The notes below the pieces were generated by a model, which was not told where the DNA came from, ran no database searches, and saw only the letters and a list, made by a program, of their open reading frames with translations. Below, in pieces: positions 36,301-43,718 of a stretch of 64,000 nucleotides of DNA (its first letter is position 1; each line of letters opens with the position of its first letter). The DNA is taken from the NCBI RefSeq assembly GCF_022701295.1, contig NZ_CP033204.1:3465001-3529000 (forward strand), read 5' to 3'. The translations under genes and the position numbers were made by a program. This DNA is from Sphingopyxis sp. YF1 (GTDB lineage: Bacteria; Pseudomonadota; Alphaproteobacteria; Sphingomonadales; Sphingomonadaceae).

Positions 36301-36806
36301 ACCGCGAACTCGCCCTGGTCGGCGACGGTGTCGACGCGCGAAAAGCCGTTCGAGACGAGCAGGTCCGCGAGCGAATCGCGATCGATCCGCTGCCCCGCGG
36401 CCAGCGTCGTCGCGAGCTGGCGCACGCGAAACGGGGTGAGCGTGCGCTGGGTCAGCGCCGCAACGGTGGTGAGGATCAGCTCGCCGCGCCCCGGCGGCGC
36501 CTGCAACGCCGACAGCGTCGCAAGCCGGTCGGCGCTGACGCGCATCGACGGCCCGGCGCGGTCGTAAGGCAGGCAATCCCAAGCGGGGAAACGGTGGACG
36601 GCGAGGTCGGGGGCAAAGAAGGGTGCGGCGTCGGCGATTGCCTGCATCGCGGCATCGTCGGTCGCGACATAGACGAGCCGCTTGTCGCTTGCCCGCGCGA
36701 GGTCGGCGAGCAGCAGCGGCAGGAAGCCGTCCGCGGCGCGCGCGAGGGTCAGCGATGCCGGTGCCGACGCGATGGCGGCAAAAATGTCGGCGGCGGGCAT
36801 CGTCAT
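33312..36806 (-). CDS. mfd: Transcription-repair coupling factor
   Basis: A 1164-residue protein of the usual Mfd length. The N-terminal UvrB-like module and RNA polymerase-interacting domain (LVVHLDHGIGRYEGL) precede the translocase. Helicase motifs are CGDVGFGKTEVALRAAF (Walker A), LVIVDEEQRFGVVHKERLK (DEEQ), LTLTATPIPRTLQMAM and QLYQLRGRVGRSKTRAYAY. The C-terminal TRCF domain ends the protein. It releases polymerase stalled at DNA damage and recruits the UvrA complex. Its start overlaps the sdhE stop by four bases. Confidence 0.97.
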   Translation of the reverse strand: MTMPAADIFAAIASAPASLTLARAADGFLPLLLADLARASDKRLVYVATDDAAMQAIADAAPFFAPDLAVHRFPAWDCLPYDRAGPSMRVSADRLATLSALQAPPGRGELILTTVAALTQRTLTPFRVRQLATTLAAGQRIDRDSLADLLVSNGFSRVDTVADQGEFAVRGGIVDLFPAGEETGLRVDFFGDEIESIRRFDPADQRSLGPAKALSLLPAAETLLDEATIKRFRSSYREMFGAQATGDPLYQAVSEGRRQAGMDHWLPLFEERLATLFDHIDPATPVLRGHRTDATAETRFAAIADYHANRVAAERESPGSYRPLAPETLYLSEAEWAGATADRPIHVVTPFDVPPAPRVIDLESFAARDFTPERAADLNIYDKVADHLSDERRKGRRTIIASYSGGARERLSGLLREHGVTALAPADSWQDALGTASATSGGATAMIVLPLDHGFASDAISLLTEQDILGERLVRRQKRRKSADAFLAELATLSVGDLVVHLDHGIGRYEGLTSIPVGSSPHDCVALTYSGGDKLYVPVENLDVLSRYGGESDGVGLDKLGGEAWQRRKARMKERIREIAGELLATAAQRALRSGELLAQDAAYPAFADRFPYQETDDQDRAIGDVLADMASGRPMDRLVCGDVGFGKTEVALRAAFVAAMAGVQVAVVVPTTLLARQHYSNFVDRFKGFPINIGRLSRLVPAGEAQKTRDGLSAGTIDIVVGTHAVIAKSVEFKNLGLVIVDEEQRFGVVHKERLKQLKTDVHVLTLTATPIPRTLQMAMSGLRELSVIQTPPVDRLAVRTYVAPWDPVVIREALLREHDRGGQSFFVTPRIKDLPDIEEFLRTRVPEIKYVVAHGQMAPGEVEERMGAFYDRKYDVLVSTTIVESGLDIPSANTLIVHRADRFGLAQLYQLRGRVGRSKTRAYAYLSTLEGGAITDAAEKRLKLLGDLDTLGAGFQLASHDLDIRGAGNLVGDEQSGHIREVGFELYQSMLEEAILVAKAEGMGAAPPREALSPVITVDAPILIPEDYVPDLPLRMALYRRINDAEDRAGLDAFAAEMIDRFGPLPPETANLIQLMEIKANAKVAGISKLDVGAKGALVSFHGDQFANVPGLIAYVERLKGRARLRPDNKLSISGDWGGVGARLNGALQLSKGLGKLARQAG

Positions 36807-37063
36807 GGCAGCGGGATATAGTCCAGCCGCCGCATCGCGGCGATCATGTCGGGGCGGTCGAGATGCGCGGGCGGATGGCCGGTGCCGAGTGCCCACGCCA
36901 TGATGTCGACGTCATCCTCCTCGACGACCAGTTCGTACCAGGCGACGTCCGCTTCGTCCCAGCCGGACGCATAGCGGTCGAAGAAGCCGCCGATCATATA
37001 GTCGGCCTCGCGCGTGCCGCGGTGCCAGGCGCGGAATTTGAGGCGTTTGAGGCGGTCTTGCAT
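36803..37063 (-). CDS. sdhE: Succinate dehydrogenase assembly factor SdhE
   Basis: An 86-residue five-helix protein. The conserved RG motif is in FRAWHRGTREADYMIGGFFD, and the downstream residues DVDIMAWALGTGHPP match the SdhE/SDH5 pattern. It promotes FAD attachment to succinate dehydrogenase flavoprotein. The longer open frame to 37393 passes through repeat sequence and is rejected. The four-base overlap with mfd is an arrangement I know from other alphaproteobacteria. Confidence 0.92.
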   Translation of the reverse strand: MQDRLKRLKFRAWHRGTREADYMIGGFFDRYASGWDEADVAWYELVVEEDDVDIMAWALGTGHPPAHLDRPDMIAAMRRLDYIPLP

Positions 37064-37170
37064 GGCGGGCCTTTTAGAGCGGTTGCGCGATGTATCAAGA
37101 GAAGCGCCGTGCCTCACGCCGTTGCCCCGGTTTCGGCATGACGAAAGGGAGGGATGGCGGTTTTCGACCG

Positions 37171-37244
37171 GTTGCGGCCGCTCTTCTCCCCTCCCGCTTG
37201 CGGGAGGGGAAACCGGTTCGCCACTCAATCGGCAGCTCTCCACC
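37171..37244. repeat. Mosaic repeat, compact copy
   Basis: Centre palindrome CCCCTCCCGC/GCGGGAGGGG (37188-37209) flanked by non-palindromic sequence. In reverse complement (GAGCTGCCGATTGAG, GCGAACCGGTTTCCCC, GGGGAGAAGA) this matches the larger element at 54323-54507. The sequence just beyond it (GGTCGCTTGCTACC on the minus strand) also has a counterpart there. Confidence 0.7.
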
Positions 37245-37318
37245 CCCTTTCGGAAACTACGGGTCGGTTCGATACCCATGGTAGCAAGCGACCGATTGCG
37301 GACATTCCGTCGGATAAT

Positions 37319-37400
37319 CCCGTTCGTGTCGAGCGAAGTCGAGACACCCCTCGGGAACGTGTGCCTTCCGGGTGTCTCGACTTCGCTCGACACGAACGGG
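37319..37400. repeat. Perfect 31-bp palindromic element, GTGTCGAGCGAAG family
   Basis: Arms 37319-37349 and 37370-37400 are exact reverse complements with a 20-base loop. The same arm occurs in the prfA-prmC gap at 11739-11820. Confidence 0.9.
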
Positions 37401-37669
37401 CATAGAGGACAGTCCGCTTCCTACCCCAAAGCCGAAATTCAGATCGACCCACTGTCCGTCCCGGGAACCGGCACCGCCCTCAATTTTCGCTGTCCTACAT
37501 TATCGCGGCGCGATAGCGTCGAGCGATGATGCGGATCCCCTGCCTGCCGACCCTCTGCCGTTCCATTGTCGTGCCGCGCGCCGAAGAGGGCGAAGGGAAG
37601 GGGGACGTGGCGTGACCTTTGTGACCTTCCGACGAAAATGCCTCGGGCGGCGGACCTGACCGAATCGCG

Positions 37670-39733
37670 ATGCGTCCAGATATCCTCAACCCGCTCTTTG
37701 CCGCGCTCACCGACCTCAAGGGCGTCGGGCCGCAGCTCGCCAAACCGCTGACGCGGCTGGGGCTGGAACGCGTGGTCGACGTGCTGTTCCACCTGCCGAC
37801 CGGACTGGTGCAGCGCTATCCCGTCGACCGGCTCGATCAGGCACAGGTCGGGCAGCAGATCATCGTCACGCTGACCGCGCAGGACTATCGTTCGGGACGC
37901 AGCCCGCGCGCGCCGTTCGGGGTCGAGGCGTTCGACGGCGCGGGCGATCATGTCCGCCTCGTCTATTTCGGACGCACCGCGGGGCTTGCGAAAAAACTGT
38001 TTCCGCTCGGCGAAGCGCGGCAGGTATCGGGCCGGCTCGACGCCTATGGTGACATGCGCCAGATCGTCCATCCGGACCATGTCGGCGAACCCGGCGAAGG
38101 CGGCATCGCGACCAGCGAGGCCGTCTATCCGCTGACCGAAGGACTCACCAACGCGCGGCTGAACCAGCTCGTCGCCATCGCGCTCGAACGGCGCCCCGAC
38201 CTTGCCGAATGGATCGACGGCCCGTTGCTGACAACGCGCGACTGGCCGACCTGGCACGAAGCGCTGGCCCGCGCCCACGCCAGTCCCCACGATGCCGCGG
38301 CGCATGACCGGCTCGCCTATGACGAGATTTTCGCGAGCCAGGTCGCGCTGATGCTGATCCGTCAGGGGCTGCGCAACCGGCGCGGACGCGCCGTGGCCGG
38401 CGACGGGCGATTGACCGGGGCACTCAAACTGCCGTTCGGGCTGACCGGCGCGCAGGAGCGCGTCGGGCGCGAGATCGCCGGCGACATGGCTCAGCCGACC
38501 CCGATGCTGCGCATGCTGCAAGGCGACGTCGGGTCGGGCAAGACGCTCGTCGCGCTGCGTGCGATGCTCGCGGCGGTCGAGGCAGGCACGCAGGCGGCGC
38601 TGCTCGCGCCGACCGAGATCCTTGCGCGCCAGCATTTCGCGACGCTGCAAAAGATGCTCGGCGGGCTGCCGGTGAACCTCGCCATCCTGACCGGGCGCGA
38701 CAAGGGCCGCGCGCGCGAATCGACCCTGATGGGGCTCGCCGACGGCGGCATCGACATCCTCGTCGGCACGCACGCGATCTTTCAGGAGGCGGTGACCTAC
38801 AAGGATCTGGCGCTGGTCGTCGTCGACGAACAGCATCGCTTCGGGGTCGCGCAGCGGCTGATGCTGACGGGCAAGGGCGCGCGGCCGCCGCACCTGCTGG
38901 TGATGACCGCGACGCCGATCCCGCGCACGCTGCAACTCGCCAACCATGGCGAGATGGACGTGTCGCGGATCGACGAGATGCCGCCGGGGCGAACCCCGGT
39001 CGATACGCGCGTGCTGTCGATCGACCGGCTCGACGAGGTGATCGCGGGCCTCGCCCGGCATCTCGCCGGCGGCGCGCAGGCCTATTGGGTGTGCCCGCTG
39101 GTCGCCGAGAGCGAGACGAGCGAACTCGCCGCCGCCGAGGAGCGCGCCGCGCTGCTCGCCGAACGGCTCGGCGCGGATCGCGTCGGGCTGGTCCATGGGC
39201 GGATGAAGGGCCCCGACAAGGATGCGGTGATGGCGCGGTTTCAGGCAGGCGAGATCGGCGTTCTGGTCGCGACCACGGTGATCGAGGTCGGGGTCGACGT
39301 CCCCGCCGCAAGCCTGATGGTCATCGAGCATGCCGAGAATTTCGGCCTCGCGCAGCTCCACCAACTGCGCGGGCGGGTCGGGCGCGGCACCGCGCAGTCG
39401 GTGTGCCTGCTGCTGCGGTCGCAGAGCCTGTCCGAAACCGCACGCGAGCGGCTCGCGCTGATGCGCGAGACGAACGACGGCTTCGTGATCGCCGAAAAGG
39501 ACCTCGAACTGCGCGGCGGCGGCGAACTGCTCGGGCTCAAGCAGTCGGGCGACGCCGATTACCGGCTGGCGTCGGCCGAACAGCTCGTGCGGCTGCTCCC
39601 GGTCGCGCACGACGACGCCCGGCTGTTCGTCGAGCGCGACGGCGGAATGGAAGGCGCCCGCGGCGAACCCGTGCGCCACTGCCTGTATCTGTTCGAACGC
39701 GACGCCGCGGTACCGCTGCTCAGGAGCGGATGA
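37670..39733 (+). CDS. recG: ATP-dependent DNA helicase RecG
   Basis: A 687-residue SF2 helicase of normal length that remodels stalled replication forks and Holliday junctions. The N-terminal wedge domain includes LKGVGPQLAKPLTRLG. The helicase core has LQGDVGSGKTLVALRAM, LALVVVDEQHRFGVAQRLML (DEQH), MTATPIPRTLQLANHGEMD and LHQLRGRVGRGTAQSV. The C-terminal ELRGGGELLGLKQSG is typical. It is divergent from sdhE-mfd, so two related repair translocases lie side by side. A REP-like hairpin follows its stop. Confidence 0.97.
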   Translation: MRPDILNPLFAALTDLKGVGPQLAKPLTRLGLERVVDVLFHLPTGLVQRYPVDRLDQAQVGQQIIVTLTAQDYRSGRSPRAPFGVEAFDGAGDHVRLVYFGRTAGLAKKLFPLGEARQVSGRLDAYGDMRQIVHPDHVGEPGEGGIATSEAVYPLTEGLTNARLNQLVAIALERRPDLAEWIDGPLLTTRDWPTWHEALARAHASPHDAAAHDRLAYDEIFASQVALMLIRQGLRNRRGRAVAGDGRLTGALKLPFGLTGAQERVGREIAGDMAQPTPMLRMLQGDVGSGKTLVALRAMLAAVEAGTQAALLAPTEILARQHFATLQKMLGGLPVNLAILTGRDKGRARESTLMGLADGGIDILVGTHAIFQEAVTYKDLALVVVDEQHRFGVAQRLMLTGKGARPPHLLVMTATPIPRTLQLANHGEMDVSRIDEMPPGRTPVDTRVLSIDRLDEVIAGLARHLAGGAQAYWVCPLVAESETSELAAAEERAALLAERLGADRVGLVHGRMKGPDKDAVMARFQAGEIGVLVATTVIEVGVDVPAASLMVIEHAENFGLAQLHQLRGRVGRGTAQSVCLLLRSQSLSETARERLALMRETNDGFVIAEKDLELRGGGELLGLKQSGDADYRLASAEQLVRLLPVAHDDARLFVERDGGMEGARGEPVRHCLYLFERDAAVPLLRSG

Positions 39734-39744
39734 ACCACCAACTC

Positions 39745-39833
39745 CCGTTCGTGCTGAGCTTGTCGAAGCACCGTCCTTCTCTCCTTCAACGCGGAAAGAA
39801 AGAGCAGCCCTTCGACAAGCTCAGGGCGAACGG
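39745..39833. repeat. Palindromic REP-like element, GAGCTTGTCGAAG family
   Basis: Inverted arms from 39745 (CCGTTCGTGCTGAGCTTGTC...) and ending at 39833, with a loop containing an A-rich stretch. It lies between the convergent ends of recG and the PilZ gene. Confidence 0.85.
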
Positions 39834-39850
39834 AATATAAAGGTTGGCGG

Positions 39851-40195
39851 TTAGGCGTCGCCGCGCGCGCCCATGGCGCGGATCATCGGCAGATAATCCT
39901 CGACCGCGATCATCGTTTCGAACTGGACCCCGGTCTTGCCGGCGAGCGACCAGATCACCTTGGCGCCGATGCGGCCGACGATCGGCATGCGGAACACCAG
40001 CGGATCGCCGACCTCGAGCGCGCGCTCGTAGCGCATCAGCAGGCCGTCGGCGCTGATGTTGACGCAGGTGCACATTTCCTGTCCGCCGTCGGGCAGGATG
40101 AAGGGCAGGCGGCAATAGACGTCGCTGCGCGGCGCGAGGCGCTGGTCGAGCCCGACGTAATTGGCCTTGCTGGTGTCGATCTTGCGCATGCTCAT
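39851..40195 (-). CDS. PilZ domain-containing protein
   Basis: A 114-residue single PilZ domain. Both cyclic di-GMP contacts are visible: RxxxR in DQRLAPRSDV and NxSxxG in CVNISADGLLM. These suggest real cyclic di-GMP binding. Stand-alone PilZ proteins act as effectors of motility or surface polysaccharide; the partner is not evident. The catalytic EAL protein at 30 kb is the only other cyclic di-GMP gene seen. It is followed by a REP-like hairpin. Confidence 0.88.
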   Translation of the reverse strand: MSMRKIDTSKANYVGLDQRLAPRSDVYCRLPFILPDGGQEMCTCVNISADGLLMRYERALEVGDPLVFRMPIVGRIGAKVIWSLAGKTGVQFETMIAVEDYLPMIRAMGARGDA

Positions 40196-40264
40196 ACCCT
40201 TGCTGGTCAGACCCGAAGGATCGGTCGGATACTTCTAAAAAACGGTAAACGATGCGGCAAGCCG

Positions 40265-41491
40265 TCAGCCGATGACGAGCCCGTGTTTCTTGGCGCCGAG
40301 GCTGACCGGGACCGGGTCGGCGGCGGGCAGGATCAGGTGTTGCGGATCGCGGATCACCGCACCATCGACCTTCACCGCGCCCTCTTCGAGCTTGCGCCGC
40401 GCCTCCTTGTTCGACGCCGCGAAACCGAGCTCGCGCAGCGCGTCGAGGATGCGAAGCCCTTCGGCCGGGGCGGCAACCTGCGGCAGGTCACCGCCGATCT
40501 GGCCCTTTTCAAAGGTTTGCATCGCCGTTTCCGCTGCGGTCCGCGCCGCTTCCTCGCCGCGGCACATCGCGGTCGCGGCGTCGGCGAGGATTTTCTTGGC
40601 GTCGTTGATCGCGGCGCCCTCGAGCGTTTCGAGGCGCGCGATCTCCTCGATCGGCAGGTCGGTGAAGAGGCGCAGGAACTTGCCGACATCGCGGTCGTCG
40701 GTGTTGCGCCAGAATTGCCAATAGTCAAAATGGGACAGTTGTTCGGGGTTGAGCCACACCGCCCCGGCGGCGGTTTTGCCCATTTTGGTGCCCGCGGCGG
40801 TGGTCAGCAGCGGAGTCGTCAGCCCGAACAGGTCGGCGCCGTCCATGCGACGGCCAAGCTCCATGCCGTTGACGATGTTGCCCCACTGGTCCGATCCGCC
40901 CATCTGGAGCCGCACCCCCATCGACCGCGACAGGTGGCGGAAATCATAGCCCTGGAGGATCATGTAGTTGAATTCGAGGAAGGTCATCGGCTGTTCGCGT
41001 TCGAGCCGCAACCGCACCGAATCGAAGGTCATCATGCGGTTGATCGTGAAGTGGGTGCCGACTTCCTGCAGCAGCTGGATGTAGCCGAGCTGGCCGAGCC
41101 AGTCCTGATTGTCGACCATCACCGCGTCGGTCGGGCCGTCGCCGAAGGTCAGGAAGCGCTGGAAGATGCTGAAGATCGACGCGATGTTCGCGGCGATCGT
41201 CTCGTCGGACAGCATCTTGCGGCTCTCGTCGCGGCCCGTCGGATCGCCGATCCGCGTCGTCCCGCCGCCCATCAGCACGATCGGCTTGTGCCCCGTCTGC
41301 TGCAGGCGGCGCAGCATCATGATCTGGACCAAGCTGCCGACGTGCAGCGAGGGCGCGGTGGCATCGAAGCCGATATAGCCGGGAATGATCTGCTGCGCGG
41401 CGAGAGCATCGAGCCCTTCCGCATCGGTCGTCTGGTGGATATAGCCGCGCTCGTCGAGCACGCGCAGGAGATCGGATTTGTAACTGGTCAT
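40265..41491 (-). CDS. tyrS: Tyrosine-tRNA ligase
   Basis: A 408-residue class I synthetase. The HIGH-type motif appears as [16 protein letters not shown], the tyrosine pocket includes [15 protein letters not shown], and the KMSKS-type loop reads [13 protein letters not shown], a variant usual in this TyrRS branch. The C-terminal S4-like domain ([20 protein letters not shown]) contacts tRNA-Tyr. The ATG at [10 protein letters not shown] gives normal length; the open frame upstream is antisense to repeat sequence. Confidence 0.97.
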   Translation of the reverse strand: MTSYKSDLLRVLDERGYIHQTTDAEGLDALAAQQIIPGYIGFDATAPSLHVGSLVQIMMLRRLQQTGHKPIVLMGGGTTRIGDPTGRDESRKMLSDETIAANIASIFSIFQRFLTFGDGPTDAVMVDNQDWLGQLGYIQLLQEVGTHFTINRMMTFDSVRLRLEREQPMTFLEFNYMILQGYDFRHLSRSMGVRLQMGGSDQWGNIVNGMELGRRMDGADLFGLTTPLLTTAAGTKMGKTAAGAVWLNPEQLSHFDYWQFWRNTDDRDVGKFLRLFTDLPIEEIARLETLEGAAINDAKKILADAATAMCRGEEAARTAAETAMQTFEKGQIGGDLPQVAAPAEGLRILDALRELGFAASNKEARRKLEEGAVKVDGAVIRDPQHLILPAADPVPVSLGAKKHGLVIG

Positions 41492-41540
41492 AGCGGGCGG
41501 GCGCTTAGCATGCGGCATAAGCGATGGAAACAACCCAAAC

Positions 41541-41574
41541 CCGTTCGTCCTGAGCTTGTCGAAGGACCGTTCTT
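41541..41574. repeat. Left arm of inverted repeat bracketing the GIY-YIG gene
   Basis: This 34-base arm (starting CCGTTCGTCCTGAGCTTG) is the exact reverse complement of 41864-41897. It begins 50 bases upstream of the nuclease ATG. Confidence 0.9.
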
Positions 41575-41590
41575 CCTTCACCTTCGCCCG

Positions 41591-42505
41591 ATGAGTTTCT
41601 GGGCCTATATGCTGCACTGCCGGGGCGGAATGTTCTACATCGGCCATACCGACAATCTGCCGCACCGGATCGGCCAGCATGAGGCCGGCTCGTTTCCGGG
41701 TTTCACCGCCGATCGCCTGCCCGTCACGCTGGTCTGGAGTCAGGAGTTTCCGACGCGATACGAAGCGCTGGAGGCCGAGCGCCGGATCAAGGGTTGGAGC
41801 CGCATCAAGAAGATGGCACTGATCAGGGGCGATTGGCACCAGATTTCGACGTTGGCAAAAAGCAAGAACGGTCCTTCGACAAGCTCAGGACGAACGGAAA
41901 AGAAGGCCGCAATGTCCCATACCCCCGCCACCGTTTGCCCTGAGCTTGTCGAAGGGCTGTCCTTGTCTTGCCACCCCGAAACACCTTGTGACGCAGTAAG
42001 GCGGATCACCGCATCCGCTGCCCGAAACGAATGGGGTCAGCTCGTTCTGCGCTTTCATGTCGTCGGAGATCTCCACCGCCTGTCGATACCGGGGCCCGTT
42101 GCCTATGCCCGTCGGAGCGACGGACTGTGGCAAACGACCTGTGTCGAAGCCTTTGCGAAGCCCGTCGCCAGCTCGGCTTATGCCGAATTCAATTTCGCGC
42201 CCTCCAGCGCGTGGGCCGCCTATGAATTCGAAGCTTACCGGCAGCCCATCGCGCCGCCGCCGCTCGACGCTCCTCCGATCGATGTAGAACTGGCGGACGG
42301 CGAAATGATCATTTCGGCTGCTGTCGATATGTCACCCCTGACACGGCTATCGGCGCGCAAGCCGTGGCAGATCGGCCTCTCCGCCGTCATCGAAGAGGTC
42401 GACGGCACCAAAAGCTACTGGGCGCTCGCCCACCCGTCCGGCAAACCCGACTTCCATCATCCCGATTGCTTTGCGCTGACGCTTGGGGCACCCCCCGCGG
42501 CATGA
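41591..42505 (+). CDS. GIY-YIG nuclease fused in frame to a DOMON-like domain through a repeat
   Basis: An open frame of 304 residues with no internal stop. Residues 1-90 form a GIY-YIG domain: [19 protein letters not shown] (Tyr and YIG), the Arg in [10 protein letters not shown], and the Glu in [13 protein letters not shown]. All key nuclease residues are present, and small YhbQ-like proteins normally end shortly after this point. Here the frame continues through the right arm of a palindromic repeat (encoding [12 protein letters not shown]) and part of another (CPELVEG) into a DOMON-like domain from about residue 125. Either a genuine fusion protein or two translationally coupled proteins is possible. 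Upstream bases are repeat sequence with only a weak ribosome-binding site. Confidence 0.7.
   Translation: MSFWAYMLHCRGGMFYIGHTDNLPHRIGQHEAGSFPGFTADRLPVTLVWSQEFPTRYEALEAERRIKGWSRIKKMALIRGDWHQISTLAKSKNGPSTSSGRTEKKAAMSHTPATVCPELVEGLSLSCHPETPCDAVRRITASAARNEWGQLVLRFHVVGDLHRLSIPGPVAYARRSDGLWQTTCVEAFAKPVASSAYAEFNFAPSSAWAAYEFEAYRQPIAPPPLDAPPIDVELADGEMIISAAVDMSPLTRLSARKPWQIGLSAVIEEVDGTKSYWALAHPSGKPDFHHPDCFALTLGAPPAA
41864..41897. repeat. Right arm of inverted repeat, inside the fused frame
   Basis: Exact 34-base reverse complement of 41541-41574. The two arms enclose 289 bases, almost exactly the GIY-YIG coding part. The arm is read as codons GPSTSSGRT. Confidence 0.9.
41912..42505 (+). CDS. DOMON-like domain protein (alternative internal start)
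   Basis: If read separately, this gives a 197-residue protein from MSHTPATV, with GAAGG five bases upstream of the ATG, a better ribosome-binding site than the fused frame has. The first 20 or so residues come from repeat sequence. The native domain seems to begin at [17 protein letters not shown]. It continues with [47 protein letters not shown] and [17 protein letters not shown], the pattern of DOMON-like proteins found in sphingomonads. Its ligand is unknown. The stop overlaps the NamZ-like gene by four bases. Confidence 0.65.
   Translation: MSHTPATVCPELVEGLSLSCHPETPCDAVRRITASAARNEWGQLVLRFHVVGDLHRLSIPGPVAYARRSDGLWQTTCVEAFAKPVASSAYAEFNFAPSSAWAAYEFEAYRQPIAPPPLDAPPIDVELADGEMIISAAVDMSPLTRLSARKPWQIGLSAVIEEVDGTKSYWALAHPSGKPDFHHPDCFALTLGAPPAA
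41931..41964. repeat. Third, unpaired repeat arm at the start of the DOMON-like domain
   Basis: CCGTTTGCCCTGAGCTTGTC... has the same orientation as the left arm at 41541 and differs at a few positions. No partner arm follows nearby. It encodes [10 protein letters not shown] in the fused frame. Confidence 0.75.
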
Positions 42506-43707
42506 CCACCCTATTCGGCATCGACCGCCTGCTCGCCGACCCCGCACTGCGCAAACCGCTCGAGGGTCAGCGCGTCGCGCTGCTCGCGCATCCCGCCTCG
42601 GTCACCGCCGACCTGGTCCACAGCCTCGACGCGCTGGTCGCCGCGGGGATCGACGTCACCGCGGTGTTCGGGCCACAGCATGGCGTGCGCGGCGACCTCC
42701 AGGACAATATGATGGAGTCGCCCGACTTCACCGACCCGGTCTACGGCATGCCGGTGTTCAGCCTCTACGGCGAGGTGCGACGGCCGTCGGGGCAGTCGAT
42801 GCACACCTTCGACGTGATGCTCGTCGACCTCCAGGATCTCGGCTGCCGCATCTACACCTATGTGACGACGCTGCTCTACGTGCTCGAAGCCGCGGCGGCG
42901 CACGGCAAGGCGGTGTGGGTGCTCGACCGGCCGAACCCGGCGGGGCGTCCGGTCGAAGGGACGCGGCTGCAGGCGGGCTGGGAAAGCTTCGTCGGCGCCG
43001 GGCCGATGGTGATGCGCCACGGGCTGACGCTGGGCGAGATGGGGCACTGGTTCATCCGTCACTTCGGGCTCGACGTCGATTACCGCGTGATCGAAATGGC
43101 AGGGTGGCAGCCCGCGGGGCCGGGCTTCGGCTGGCCGGAAGAGCGCGTGTGGATCAACCCCAGCCCCAATGCCGCGAACCTCAACATGGCGCGCGCCTAT
43201 GCGGGGACGGTGATGGTCGAGGGCGCGACCCTGAGCGAGGGGCGCGGCACGACGCGCCCGCTCGAACTGTTCGGCGCTCCCAACATCGATGCGCGCGCGG
43301 TCATCGCCGAAATGCACCGGCTCGCGCCCGAATGGCTCGCGGGCTGCCGGCTGCGCGACATCTGGTTCGAGCCGACCTTTCACAAGCATCGGGGGACGCT
43401 CAACAGCGGGGTATTCATCCATGCCGAGGGCGGCTGGTACGACCATACGGCGTTCCGGCCGTGGCGCGTGCAGGCGCTGGGGTTCAAGGCGATCCGTTCG
43501 CTGTATCCCGATTATCCGGTCTGGCGCGGCAAGGATTTCAAGTACGAGTACACCGACGACGTGCTCGCGATCGACGTGATCAACGGCGGCCCGGGGCTGC
43601 GCTCGTGGGTCGACGATGCCGCGGCGGAGGCTGGCGACCTCGATGCGCTGGCGGGACCGGACGAGGGCAGCTGGCGGGACGAGATCGCCGATCTGCTGCT
43701 ATATTGA
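42502..43707 (+). CDS. DUF1343 protein, NamZ-type exo-beta-N-acetylmuramidase
   Basis: A 401-residue protein of the DUF1343 family, whose characterised member NamZ removes terminal MurNAc from peptidoglycan fragments. Family landmarks are VALLAHPASVTADLVHSLDAL, AVFGPQHGVRGDLQDNMMES, LVDLQDLGCRIYTYVTTLLY, WVLDRPNPAGRPVEG and TLSEGRGTTRPLELFGAP. No signal peptide is obvious at the chosen start, so a cytoplasmic role in muropeptide recycling is possible. The ATG overlaps the DOMON-like stop (ATGA), and the M24 peptidase follows 12 bases downstream, so the three likely form an operon. Confidence 0.9.
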   Translation: MTTLFGIDRLLADPALRKPLEGQRVALLAHPASVTADLVHSLDALVAAGIDVTAVFGPQHGVRGDLQDNMMESPDFTDPVYGMPVFSLYGEVRRPSGQSMHTFDVMLVDLQDLGCRIYTYVTTLLYVLEAAAAHGKAVWVLDRPNPAGRPVEGTRLQAGWESFVGAGPMVMRHGLTLGEMGHWFIRHFGLDVDYRVIEMAGWQPAGPGFGWPEERVWINPSPNAANLNMARAYAGTVMVEGATLSEGRGTTRPLELFGAPNIDARAVIAEMHRLAPEWLAGCRLRDIWFEPTFHKHRGTLNSGVFIHAEGGWYDHTAFRPWRVQALGFKAIRSLYPDYPVWRGKDFKYEYTDDVLAIDVINGGPGLRSWVDDAAAEAGDLDALAGPDEGSWRDEIADLLLY

Positions 43708-43718
43708 CGAGGGGGCGA

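Larger units (their letters stand above)
37064..37669. other. Repeat-filled gap between sdhE and recG
   Basis: About 600 bases between divergent genes with no convincing coding frame. It holds a mosaic repeat with the palindrome 37188-37209 and the perfect 31-bp hairpin 37319-37400. The last 200 bases before recG show nothing I can name; the promoters for recG and the sdhE-mfd pair should lie at the two ends. Confidence 0.7.

Noticed and set aside
33495-36821. A long plus-strand open frame of 1108 residues
   Set aside because: It lies entirely opposite mfd, which is complete and canonical. The translation is low-complexity and matches nothing.
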